NCBI GenBank assembly: GCA_021604665.1
Contig: BQJK01000001.1
Span: 1,082,419 to 1,146,418, forward strand
Length of the DNA stretch: 64,000 nt
From: Rhodomicrobium sp.
Lineage (GTDB): Bacteria > Pseudomonadota > Alphaproteobacteria > Rhizobiales > HXMU1428-3
Reading direction: 5' to 3'
Shown piece after piece: positions 18,067 through 26,630 of this stretch. Positions within the stretch are counted from its first letter, which is position 1. Each line of letters starts with the position of its first letter. The notes under the pieces are model-generated. The model did no database searches. It saw only the letters and a program-made list of their open reading frames with translations, and was not told the origin of the DNA. The position numbers were made by a program, and so were the translations under genes.

Positions 18067-19566
18067 CTACCCACTGGCGTGTGGCAGCAAACTTTTCACA
18101 GCCTCCTGCCAGCGCTGATATTTCAGCGTCCGCTCCGCTGCCCCCATCTCAGGCATAAACTGCCTCTCCGCCGCCCAAAGGGCCGCATAAGCCTCAAACC
18201 CTTCATAAAGCCCAGCACCACGCCCCGCTAAATATGCAGCCCCAAGCGCCGTCGTTTCCGTATTGGCCGGGCGCGCAACTTCACAATCCAGTATGTCGCT
18301 CAAAAACTGCATCGTCCAATCAGAGCGCGCCATCCCCCCATCAACTCGCAAAACCGCCGCACCGTTAAGGGGCTTGCCCCAATCGGCCGCCATTGCCCGC
18401 ATCAGATCAAGGCTTTGTAACCCAACAGATTCAAGCGTCGCCCGCACAATCTCCGCCCGGCCCGTCCCCCGCGTCATATTCATTAATGCTCCCCTAGCAT
18501 CAGCCTGCCAATAAGGCGCACCCAGCCCGGCAAACGCCGGTACCAGCACCACCGGATCGTCACGATTTGAGTGAGCGGCAAGCTCATCACATTCGCCAGC
18601 GTTTTTTATCAACTTAAGCTCATCCCGCAACCATTGCACAGCAGCGCCCGCAATAAATATTGACCCCTCCAGCGCATAGGTCGCCCGCCCATTAATCCTG
18701 TAGGCAAGGGTCGTCAGCAGATTATTTTCTGAGCGCACTGGCACCTCACCAATATTGAGCATGGCAAAACAGCCAGTCCCATAGGTGGATTTCATCATCC
18801 CCGGCGTAAAACAAGCCTGCCCAATCAAAGCTGCATGCTGATCACCAGCCACACCTTTAATCGGCAGCTCCGCCCCAAGTACAGAGGCCGCCGTTACACC
18901 AAAATCATCAATGCAATCTTTCACCTCCGGCAACAGCGAAGGAGGAATATCAAACAGCACTAATAAATTTTCATCCCACTCGCAGCGATGAATATTATAA
19001 AGCATGGTACGCGACGCATTGGTCGCATCAATCACATGGCGCGCCCCGCCGGTTAACTTAAACATCAACCAGCTATCAACGGTACCAAAACAAAGCTCAC
19101 CAGCTTCGGCCCGGCCCCGCGCCCCCGGCATATTGCTAAGCAACCATTCTAACTTAGTGGCGCTAAAGTAAGGGTCAGGCAGCAGGCCTGTTTTTAAAGT
19201 TATTTGTTCTCGTTGTTCTACTGTTAAGTCACGGCAGCGCTGGCTAGTCCGCCGGTCTTGCCAAACAATGGCCCGGCTCAGCGGCTCCCCTGTCTCCCTG
19301 TCCCAAAGCACCGTGGTTTCCCGCTGGTTAGTGATACCAACCGCCGCTATATCCGCCATTGAGAGACCAGCCGCATCAACCGCATCCTTCGCGGCCTGCA
19401 AGCTATGATTAAAAATATCATTCGCATCATGCTCAACCCATCCGCTATGCGGGTAATGTTGGGTAAGCTCCGTTTGTCCAACCCCGCAAACACCAAGCGC
19501 CTTGTCAAACACCAGAGCCCGGCTCGATGTCGTCCCCTGATCAAGGCTGAGAATATAATCCCCCAT
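18067..19566 (-). CDS. glpK: Glycerol kinase
   Basis: Phosphorylates glycerol to sn-glycerol 3-phosphate in the cytoplasm (FGGY carbohydrate kinase family). I choose the ATG at 19566 (MGDYILSLDQGTTSSRALVF) because AGGG lies six bases upstream and the family starts here; the frame is open 14 codons further. Other signatures are ITNQRETTVLWDRETGEPL, GLLPDPYFSATKLEWLL and RVDGGMARSDWTMQFLSD near the end. It lies about 165 bases downstream of glpD on the same strand, forming a glycerol-use unit. No uptake facilitator or GlpR repressor gene is nearby. Confidence 0.96.
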   Translation of the reverse strand: MGDYILSLDQGTTSSRALVFDKALGVCGVGQTELTQHYPHSGWVEHDANDIFNHSLQAAKDAVDAAGLSMADIAAVGITNQRETTVLWDRETGEPLSRAIVWQDRRTSQRCRDLTVEQREQITLKTGLLPDPYFSATKLEWLLSNMPGARGRAEAGELCFGTVDSWLMFKLTGGARHVIDATNASRTMLYNIHRCEWDENLLVLFDIPPSLLPEVKDCIDDFGVTAASVLGAELPIKGVAGDQHAALIGQACFTPGMMKSTYGTGCFAMLNIGEVPVRSENNLLTTLAYRINGRATYALEGSIFIAGAAVQWLRDELKLIKNAGECDELAAHSNRDDPVVLVPAFAGLGAPYWQADARGALMNMTRGTGRAEIVRATLESVGLQSLDLMRAMAADWGKPLNGAAVLRVDGGMARSDWTMQFLSDILDCEVARPANTETTALGAAYLAGRGAGLYEGFEAYAALWAAERQFMPEMGAAERTLKYQRWQEAVKSLLPHASG

Positions 19567-19701
19567 TGTAATCCCTATCTTCCCTCGCAGCTGGACGCAG
19601 AGCTGCACAAAATTAGTGAAAAGCTAAAGCTGGAACGTCTAATCTTATCTGGAACTACAAAGCATATATAGTCGCAGACTTTCCATGACGCCGAATAGCA
19701 G

Positions 19702-19733
19702 AGTGCCCTACAAGCTAAGTGCCCTACAAGCTA
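19702..19733. repeat. Perfect two-copy 16-base tandem repeat at the glpD stop codon
   Basis: The unit AGTGCCCTACAAGCTA occurs twice without mismatch (19702-19717, 19718-19733). The second copy contains the glpD stop codon, so the duplication added sequence just after the gene. Confidence 0.9.
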
Positions 19734-21323
19734 TAAGGGCTGTGATAAATCACCAGAGATAACACTGGTTTTCTCAAGCCAGGTTTCAAACTCTGCCTTT
19801 TCCTCTGCACTCAAATGCAAACCGCATTTTGTGCGGCGATATAAAATATCCTCTGACGTCCGCGCCCATTCATGAGCTATCAGATAACGCACCTCACGCT
19901 CATAAAGCCCGCCACCGAAATACTGCCCCAGCCCTTCAAAATCACGCACATCTCTTAAAAACCAGCCAACCCGCGCGCCATAACTTTGCAGCCAGCGCTG
20001 CCGCACCGTCAGCGGCACAAAGCTCAGGTCTGTCTCTAATATCTTAGCCCAGCGCTCGACTTCATCAGCCTCAAAAGCGGTGTATGTTAGCGCCCCTGTG
20101 CGACCAGAGCGCAGCTGTTTAAAATAAGGGGCCAACAAATCAACCACCTCTTCAGAAAGTTTGCGAAACGTTGTGATCTTTCCGCCATAAACATGCACCA
20201 TCGGCGCACCGGTGCCGGTTTCTAAAGCGAGGTGATAATCTCGGCTGGCGGCACGGGCAGCTTTTTTGCCATCATCAAACAGCGGCCTCACCCCAGCGAA
20301 AGACCAAACAATATCCCGCTCTTTAACCTGTCGTTTAAAATCCTTATTCGCAGCAGTGAGTAGATATGTAATCTCATCAGGTGATGGCACAACATCTTCA
20401 AGCCCAGTATCGTGAGCAGCCTCTGTTGTGCCAATTAACGTGTAGCTCCCCTCATAAGGAATGGTGAATACAATACGCCCATCGGCCTGTTGTAAAATAT
20501 AAGCCCGATTATGGCTATAAAGCCGCGGCACCACAATATGACTGCCGCGCACCAACCTGAGCGGCAAGACACCATGCCCACCAATCACCTCTTCAATCAC
20601 GCTGTTAACACCAGGCCCAGTGGCATTCACCAGGGCGCGGCCAAATATTTTGCGCCCCGTCTCAAGTGCAATTTCAAAACCGCCCTCAGTGGCGTTAACA
20701 TCAACAACGGCCTGACGCAGACAAATCTCGGCACCATCAGCCATAGCCTCCAGCGCGTTAAAAATCACCAACCGGGCATCATCCACCCAGCCATCCGCAT
20801 ATTCAAATCCGGTATTAACACTCCCCGCCTCGTCTAATTTTAGGGGCGCGCCAAATTCATGGCCGGTCAGAGCAAGCTTGCGCAAGCGGGGCAAACCACC
20901 ACGGGGTCCCAAATTATCATAGAGAAACAGCCCTAGCCGCAGCAGCCACTTGGGGCGCATGCTGGCTTTATGCGGCAACACAAACTGCAGCGGCCTGATA
21001 AAACCAGGCATCAGCCGCATCAACAAAGCCCGCTCGATTAGCGACGCACGCACCAGAGCAAAATCAAAAAATTCCAGATAGCGCAGCCCGCCATGAATAA
21101 GCTTGGTACTGGCAGAGGACGTGCCTGAGGCAAGATCACCTTTTTCAAACAAACAAACAGAAAGCCCGCGCAAGGCTGCATCACGGGCAATACCCGCCCC
21201 GTTCACCCCGCCGCCAATAATCACCACATCATAACTAGCCACATCATTGCGGCTCTCATCTTTAATGGGCTTATTAGCGCGGTTTATATTGGTTTTAGAA
21301 TTTGAAGATTGCTTATCACTCAT
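19731..21323 (-). CDS. glpD: Glycerol-3-phosphate dehydrogenase, aerobic, FAD-dependent
   Basis: Membrane-associated flavoenzyme that oxidises glycerol 3-phosphate to dihydroxyacetone phosphate and passes electrons to ubiquinone. The 530-residue protein has the dinucleotide-binding motif YDVVIIGGGVNGAGIARDAA (about 31-50), SGTSSASTKLIHGGLRYLE (GlpD signature), the FAD-site segment VVPSPDEITYLL and the C-terminal cap domain (about 400-525). About 30 polar residues precede the fold. Upstream of glpK on the same strand. Confidence 0.96.
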   Translation of the reverse strand: MSDKQSSNSKTNINRANKPIKDESRNDVASYDVVIIGGGVNGAGIARDAALRGLSVCLFEKGDLASGTSSASTKLIHGGLRYLEFFDFALVRASLIERALLMRLMPGFIRPLQFVLPHKASMRPKWLLRLGLFLYDNLGPRGGLPRLRKLALTGHEFGAPLKLDEAGSVNTGFEYADGWVDDARLVIFNALEAMADGAEICLRQAVVDVNATEGGFEIALETGRKIFGRALVNATGPGVNSVIEEVIGGHGVLPLRLVRGSHIVVPRLYSHNRAYILQQADGRIVFTIPYEGSYTLIGTTEAAHDTGLEDVVPSPDEITYLLTAANKDFKRQVKERDIVWSFAGVRPLFDDGKKAARAASRDYHLALETGTGAPMVHVYGGKITTFRKLSEEVVDLLAPYFKQLRSGRTGALTYTAFEADEVERWAKILETDLSFVPLTVRQRWLQSYGARVGWFLRDVRDFEGLGQYFGGGLYEREVRYLIAHEWARTSEDILYRRTKCGLHLSAEEKAEFETWLEKTSVISGDLSQPL

Positions 21324-21479
21324 GTGCCAAAAATGGCCCCCGCCTTACATATCAAAGCCCCCACCCCGTGAAGTAGCACAGCCTGTAAAAAAGGCAGGGC
21401 AGCTTTGGATAAATTATGCTGGAAATAGGGTAAACCGGAATGGCAAGTCTTGAAAAGTACAGACTGAGAAAAGAAAACG

Positions 21480-22859
21480 CTATTCAGCCGCCTGCTTTAA
21501 AAGCTCGGCGGCCCGCACCAACCCAAAGCCAAAAATCTTGTCCCGCCCCGGCGGCCCAAGATCCTTCACTGATTTCTCAAGGATCTTCCTGAAAACGTCC
21601 TGCGAAAGCCGCCCCCTCGTCTCTATCACCAGCGCCGCAATACCAGAGACCAGCGCCGCCCCGTATGAAGTCCCGCTTTTAAGGCTGACCCTGCTTTTAT
21701 CTGAAGGAAGAATGACATCCACCCCGGGCGCCGCAATATAAATATACGGCCCCTGATTTGCGCGGCTATATATCCGGTTTTTTGCGTCAAGCGCCGTCAC
21801 CGCGATCACCCCAGGCACAGCTGCCGGGTAAGCAAAGGGCGCCTTCGCCCCGTTATTGCCAGCCGCCGCGACCAAAATCACATCTGATTTCATAACCGCC
21901 TTTAAGGCCTTTGAAAGCAGCGTATTCTCCGGCCCCGCAAAACTCATATTGATCACATCAACATCCTGCGCCACAAGCCAATCAAGCGAGCGGAGGATCG
22001 CCCTGACACTATTCAGCGTTTCACCTTTTTCTGTTTTATCAAAAGCCCGCGCAGCATAAATCTCAGCTTCAGGTGCAGCACCCAAAAACGGCTCTACTGC
22101 CCCGCCAGCCAGCAACGCAATTGCTGTCCCATGCGAAACATCATTAAGAGGGGCTTGCGACAGCCCGTCAAACTGACCCGCAATCGCCCCTTCAAGCGCC
22201 GGGTGGCTGCCATCAACACCACTGTCAATAATTCCTATTTTAACGCCCCGCCCGCGCGCCAGCTCATGCGCCGCATCAAGCTCCGCCGCTTTGCGCTCGA
22301 AGCGCTTGACCTTGCCTGTACTGCCATTCAGCTCATAGATGTGATTGGGCTCTGCATCCATCACCGTCGCCTCACGGGCCAGCACTGCCCTGATTTCCGC
22401 AACACTGCGCCCATCAGGAATGCCAAAGCGAACCAGCTCGCCCCCCAGCAACTGGGAAAGCTCGCGGCTCAAAATGGTCAGCCCGTAAAGCCCGGCCAGG
22501 CGCTCTGCCTCACCGCCGCCACCACGAAGAACCACCAGCACTTCACCCGGTATATGCGCCCCTTTAATTGCGGTGATCGGTCCAGTTGCAATAGCGGCAA
22601 TGTCCTGCCGTTTTGGTTTCTCGGACTTTTCTTCAGATTGAGAGCCTTTCGGCAAAGGCGCGGTACACCGCCCGGCGTCACCGCCAACCAGGCGGGCAAT
22701 CTCAGGCGGTAGCCCAGCCATTGGCGAACAACCTTCAGCCTTTGCCGATTTGCCATTGAGGAAAGTGGCCGTAAACAGCAACAAAACTGCGATCATCAAA
22801 GTCAAACCTAAGGCGTGAAAAACACGCAGCACTTTTAATTCAGCTAAAGCTTTCATCAC
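21480..22859 (-). CDS. Secreted S8 family (subtilisin-like) serine peptidase
   Basis: A 459-residue exported subtilase. A hydrophobic signal or anchor segment spans about 15-34, followed by a pro-region (about 95-175, EVLVVLRGGGGEAERL and EPNHIYELNG) that resembles an I9-type propeptide. The catalytic triad is complete: D212 (IIDSGVDGSHP), H243 (VSHGTAIA), S398 (KSGTSYGAALVSG), with the oxyanion Asn in AAGNNG near 335. It is the third gene of the sigma/anti-sigma operon, nine bases after the anti-sigma-like gene. Cleavage of the anti-sigma protein or of the secreted proteins encoded at 24412-30794 is a reasonable guess, not shown by sequence. Confidence 0.9.
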   Translation of the reverse strand: MMKALAELKVLRVFHALGLTLMIAVLLLFTATFLNGKSAKAEGCSPMAGLPPEIARLVGGDAGRCTAPLPKGSQSEEKSEKPKRQDIAAIATGPITAIKGAHIPGEVLVVLRGGGGEAERLAGLYGLTILSRELSQLLGGELVRFGIPDGRSVAEIRAVLAREATVMDAEPNHIYELNGSTGKVKRFERKAAELDAAHELARGRGVKIGIIDSGVDGSHPALEGAIAGQFDGLSQAPLNDVSHGTAIALLAGGAVEPFLGAAPEAEIYAARAFDKTEKGETLNSVRAILRSLDWLVAQDVDVINMSFAGPENTLLSKALKAVMKSDVILVAAAGNNGAKAPFAYPAAVPGVIAVTALDAKNRIYSRANQGPYIYIAAPGVDVILPSDKSRVSLKSGTSYGAALVSGIAALVIETRGRLSQDVFRKILEKSVKDLGPPGRDKIFGFGLVRAAELLKQAAE

Positions 22860-22868
22860 GTGCCCTTC

Positions 22869-23582
22869 CTATTTGGATGTCTCTACTGCATCCGTCACGA
22901 TAAAGAGAGAAACAAGATCATCAGTCTCGGACAAAAGCTTCTGCCGCGCCGCAAGGGGGCTAGCCCCTTCCCGCTCAACAAAGCCTATGGTGAACTGCCC
23001 GCTCGCCGTTGGCCCGCTGAGGATAACAGCGCCTGCTTCATCAAGAAGCGTTGCAACATCTGCCATTTTGGCCGTCTCTGAAAATTGCACCAGCGCAGAG
23101 GAAAGAAGCGCCGCTTTCTCACCGCCCGCCAGCACAACCGCGCTAGAAGGCGCACCGCCCGTCTCAGCTTTATAAAGCATGAGCGACTGGCTCACAGTCA
23201 CCACCATAAGGAGCGCACAGGCCGCCCAGGCAAGCCCCTGCGGAGCCGCCCGCGCCGGGGCAAGAACAGTTGTCTCAAGCCAGCGGCCAAAGCGGGCACC
23301 AACACCCTGCACACTCGCCTCTTGGCGGGTCACAGCAATGTCTGCCATCAGCCTTTCGAGCCCGCCCTTCGGCGCTTTGATATCTTCATTGGCAGCGCTT
23401 GAAGCAAAACGCTCTTCAGCTATTTTCTCCAAAAGTGCCGGGGCATCCGGGTCCCGCGCCAGCCAGTCATCAACCGCACGGCGCTCACTAGGTTCAAGGG
23501 TATCAGAAAGATAGAATGGCAGCAGCGCGACCAGTTCCTCTTTTCTATTCATTAGCTTAACTTCAGTCATCTCTAGGGCCAT
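22869..23582 (-). CDS. Single-pass membrane protein, likely anti-sigma factor
   Basis: A 237-residue protein that I take to be the anti-sigma factor of the adjacent ECF sigma factor. The N-terminal cytoplasmic segment (LLPFYLSDTLEPSERRAVDD, about residues 19-38) matches the helix pattern of anti-sigma domains, but the zinc-binding HxxxCxxC of ZAS proteins is absent. One transmembrane helix follows at about 117-140 (GLAWAACALLMVVTVSQSLM), then about 100 periplasmic residues. The start overlaps the end of the sigma gene by ten bases; M5 and M11 are alternative starts. Overlap, order and topology support the role. I see no enzyme motif. Confidence 0.75.
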   Translation of the reverse strand: MALEMTEVKLMNRKEELVALLPFYLSDTLEPSERRAVDDWLARDPDAPALLEKIAEERFASSAANEDIKAPKGGLERLMADIAVTRQEASVQGVGARFGRWLETTVLAPARAAPQGLAWAACALLMVVTVSQSLMLYKAETGGAPSSAVVLAGGEKAALLSSALVQFSETAKMADVATLLDEAGAVILSGPTASGQFTIGFVEREGASPLAARQKLLSETDDLVSLFIVTDAVETSK

Positions 23583-24145
23583 CCTCTATCCACGCCGGTT
23601 TCCACCAGAATCTCATGCAGGTTTTTCCGCGCATGGAACAATCTGGTTTTCACCGTGTTAGCAGGCACATCAAGGGTTTCGGCAATCTCATTCACACTCA
23701 TCTCATGATAATAGGCAAGGTCAATAACCGCCGCGTGATCTGCGCTTAACTGGCTGATCGCCACTTTAATCTTATCGCCCTTATCATCTTTCATGACATG
23801 ATCTTCCTGGCTATCAGCGTCATCCACCATAGCCTCGGCCTGACCGTCACCCATTTGATGCTCACGTTTTTTGCGCAAATAGGAAATTGATTTATTATAG
23901 CCGATAGATGTGAGCCAGGTGCTCACTTTAGAGCGCCCCTCAAACTTGCCGGCTTGCCGCCAGCAATCGAGAAACACATCATTTACAATATCCTCAGCCA
24001 TCATCTCATCCCGGATCTGTCGCATAATAAACCGGTAAAGCCTCTGATGGTGGCGGGCATACAAAGCTTGCATGGCTGACTGATCCCCGGCCTTAAGCCG
24101 GTCCATCAATTCAAAATCTGGATCTGTCGAGCGGTTATCCGCCAT
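23573..24145 (-). CDS. ECF-type RNA polymerase sigma factor
   Basis: A sigma-70 family factor of the extracytoplasmic-function type, with region 2 (about 15-90: ALYARHHQRLYRFIMRQI, MAEDIVNDVFLDCWRQA, STWLTSIGYNKSISYLRKK) and region 4 (about 125-180: LSADHAAVIDLAYYHEM, NEIAETLDVPANTVKTRLFH). Regions 1 and 3 are missing, as expected. The ATG at 24145 or the GTG at 24154 may be used. It is the first gene of an operon with an anti-sigma-like protein and a subtilase. An ECF-type promoter lies directly upstream (24168-24195) and the same motif precedes the divergent secreted gene, implying autoregulation. Confidence 0.92.
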   Translation of the reverse strand: MADNRSTDPDFELMDRLKAGDQSAMQALYARHHQRLYRFIMRQIRDEMMAEDIVNDVFLDCWRQAGKFEGRSKVSTWLTSIGYNKSISYLRKKREHQMGDGQAEAMVDDADSQEDHVMKDDKGDKIKVAISQLSADHAAVIDLAYYHEMSVNEIAETLDVPANTVKTRLFHARKNLHEILVETGVDRGWP

Positions 24146-24167
24146 ATCAGTCACTCTACCTGTTCAT

Positions 24168-24195
24168 CTGTCGCAGCGGGACGCGTAATGGTTCA
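24168..24195 (-). promoter_or_regulatory. Predicted ECF promoter of the sigma/anti-sigma/subtilase operon
   Basis: On the minus strand TGAACC (24195-24190) is followed after exactly 16 bases by CGACAG (24173-24168). The GAAC-type -35 and CGAC-type -10 fit ECF promoters. The predicted transcript would start a few bases before the first codon, giving a very short leader. The same layout occurs at 24329-24356. Confidence 0.65.
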
Positions 24196-24328
24196 CTGGC
24201 CATTAATAATAATCGAAAGTCACTTAAATAAACGCGCTTTCAAAGGCATAATTGCCAGAATAAAAGCTAATTCTATAAGAATTTCAGCTGATTTTAATAG
24301 GTTTACTATAGAAAAAATGAAAATCAAA

Positions 24329-24356
24329 TGAACCAGATGGCCGCTGAGCGCGACCG
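24329..24356 (+). promoter_or_regulatory. Predicted ECF promoter of the secreted-protein genes
   Basis: TGAACC (24329-24334), a spacer of 16 bases, then CGACCG (24351-24356). This copies the spacing and both boxes of the promoter before the sigma gene on the other strand. A start site near 24363 would leave a leader of about 50 bases before the ATG at 24412. Confidence 0.65.
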
Positions 24357-24411
24357 ATTGGTACCTGCAACGAGATCAACCACAGATCAATCTATGTAAT
24401 GGAGCAATACC

Positions 24412-26619
24412 ATGTACGAAAAAATGATCGCCAGAACTGCCAGGTACCCCGGTTTTGCAAAAAAGCCGGCTGAGGCACCTTCTGGCCCCCACAACCCGGA
24501 TGTTCCCAATCCGCCGGAACATCTCTTCTCCCTTAAAGAAAACAGCAAATTTCCTGAAGGCGTGCCGTCCGGCGCGCCTGACGCTGTGTTTTCACCGCGA
24601 AAGGATCCCTCTATGCGCCCCAATCACCAGTTGCAAAGCCTGAAAAGCAGTGTTTTCAGCTATCCAGCCCTTAAATCAAGGCTCAACCGCACAGCTATGG
24701 CCCTTGGGCTTTTGCTTTCGCTCGGGCTTGCCCCCGCAGCTGTAAGTGCGCAGGATCTCGGCGACCCCATCATACAAGCCGGCGACATTGCAATCACCGG
24801 CTTTTCTGGCCTCAAATACCCTGAAGCTGGCCTCCCCCCCGGTATTGACCCGCTGGATGAAAGCTTTATTAACCCTGAAATGCCAAGCCTCAGGCTTTAC
24901 CGCGCCACATCAATGGGCGGCGCGCCCCAAGGCCAGCTAGTGAACCTGCCAGAGATTTTAAAGGTCAACGCGTCTGAGATTGGCCAGGTTTTTGGCCTCG
25001 CCTTTGATGATGGTCTCAGAGAGGGTGAAGAAAGCGAGACAAGCACCACCCGCACCCCAGATTTATACATCACCGCCACTGTCATGCATGGCCTTCAGAT
25101 CGTTGGCCCTGATAGCGATGGCGATGGCCGGCCAGAGCGCCTTAAAACTGGCGCAGCTGATGCAGAATTTATGGAAGGCCAGTTTGGTATAAAAAATGGC
25201 GGCACCCCAGGCGCCATCTGGAAAGTTGATGGCCTCACAGGAGAAGTCAGCCTCTTTGCAAATGTCACCCTTGACGGCGAAGAGAATTCCGGCCCCGGCC
25301 TTGGCAATATCGCCTTTGACAAACGCACCCGCCAGCTTTTCGTCTCTGACCTTGATACCGGCATGATCCACCGTTTCAGCCTTGATGGCACCGATCAGAG
25401 CCAGTTTGATCATGGCATATCTGGCCGCGCCGCCAAAGGCCTTGGCGAGGTCGCCCATGATGCCAGCCTGCGTATGGATATAACAGACGCCGGCTTTAAA
25501 GCAGATGACACGACCACCTGGGGCTTTGCCCAAAAAGAGCGTCAGGTCTACGGCCTGCAAGTACACAGCAAACGCCTTTATTATTACGCAGCTGATGGTG
25601 ATATGATTATGTCCGTCGGTATCAATGAGGATGGCTCATTCGGGGAAGCCCGCTGGGAGCTGAACCTCAATCAAACTGAAGCAAAACCCGTCACAGACAT
25701 CGCCTTTGACAGCAGGGGCGTGATGTATCTTTCCATGCGCGGTGAAATTCAAAACCCGTATGATTATTCAGTTTTTGCCAAACCGGCTGAATCAGAAGTG
25801 CGCCGCTACCAGCTTGAAGTGCCAGATGACCCGGCAACAGAGAGCCGCTGGAATGAAGTGCCGGATACCTATGCCGTTGGCATGGAAGCCGATCATAAGC
25901 TCGCCCTTGGCGGCCTTGATCTTCATTACGGCTATAAAGCTGATGGCACCATTAACTATGGCGCTTGTGATGAAACCCTTTTAAAAACCGGTGACAATCT
26001 TCGCTACAACCCGGACCTTATCGACCAACTCAGCCCTGGCGGCCCCTTGAATGTCCATGGCGTCCAGTTCACCAATAAAACCCTCGTGCAACCGGCCAAC
26101 ACGCCGCCTTGGGGCAGCTATTTTGCTGATTTTGATGGGATATATGATGACCCTGAAGCCAGAGGCCAGGTCGGCGATGTTGAAAGCTTCCGCCCTTGTG
26201 AAGGCCGCCTAGGCGGTGATCCAACCCCTTATCCCTGGGATCTACCAGAGCCGGAAGATTACCCCGGTGATGATATTCCCCCAACCGGCAACCGCTGTGT
26301 CGAAGTCGAAGCGATCGACTATTACTGTGGCTGGGCCGGTGACTTACAAATGGACCTTTATCTGAAGGAAAATGCAGGCCTGAACGCAGATAGCATGAAA
26401 GCCAAATCCTTCACACCGGGTGTCCATGTTACCCCGAAAATGCAAACCATCGCACCGGCAGCCCCCTTCAATCTTGAAGTTCAGGGCATTCTCCCCGGTG
26501 AAAATTACGATGTTGGCGTTTGCCTCTACAACAAAGCGGATTCAGAAGCTGGTGGTGAGTTCCCCTGCTGTAAAGCAGTACTCCCCTTGAAAGCGCCAAA
26601 TCTGATCTGCGGACCGTAA
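24412..26619 (+). CDS. Large secreted protein with propeller-like repeats and C-terminal cysteine domain
   Basis: A 735-residue exported protein I cannot name. A signal peptide ends at about A113 (LGLAPAAVSA). It is preceded by an unusually long 94-residue leader when the ATG at 24412 (GGAG seven bases upstream) is used; the ATG at 24613 also has AAGGA upstream and gives a normal leader. Residues about 120-520 carry recurring DIAFDSRGVMYLS/NIAFDKRTRQLFVS-type strands, like NHL or SMP-30 beta-propellers. The last ~105 residues (from C629) form a domain with C-x10-C, SFTPGVHV, FPCC and a final Cys that recurs in the next protein. Eleven bases separate it from the next gene. Likely a cell-surface or periplasmic ligand-binding protein (inference). 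Confidence 0.85.
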   Translation: MYEKMIARTARYPGFAKKPAEAPSGPHNPDVPNPPEHLFSLKENSKFPEGVPSGAPDAVFSPRKDPSMRPNHQLQSLKSSVFSYPALKSRLNRTAMALGLLLSLGLAPAAVSAQDLGDPIIQAGDIAITGFSGLKYPEAGLPPGIDPLDESFINPEMPSLRLYRATSMGGAPQGQLVNLPEILKVNASEIGQVFGLAFDDGLREGEESETSTTRTPDLYITATVMHGLQIVGPDSDGDGRPERLKTGAADAEFMEGQFGIKNGGTPGAIWKVDGLTGEVSLFANVTLDGEENSGPGLGNIAFDKRTRQLFVSDLDTGMIHRFSLDGTDQSQFDHGISGRAAKGLGEVAHDASLRMDITDAGFKADDTTTWGFAQKERQVYGLQVHSKRLYYYAADGDMIMSVGINEDGSFGEARWELNLNQTEAKPVTDIAFDSRGVMYLSMRGEIQNPYDYSVFAKPAESEVRRYQLEVPDDPATESRWNEVPDTYAVGMEADHKLALGGLDLHYGYKADGTINYGACDETLLKTGDNLRYNPDLIDQLSPGGPLNVHGVQFTNKTLVQPANTPPWGSYFADFDGIYDDPEARGQVGDVESFRPCEGRLGGDPTPYPWDLPEPEDYPGDDIPPTGNRCVEVEAIDYYCGWAGDLQMDLYLKENAGLNADSMKAKSFTPGVHVTPKMQTIAPAAPFNLEVQGILPGENYDVGVCLYNKADSEAGGEFPCCKAVLPLKAPNLICGP

Positions 26620-26630
26620 GGGAGGATGAA

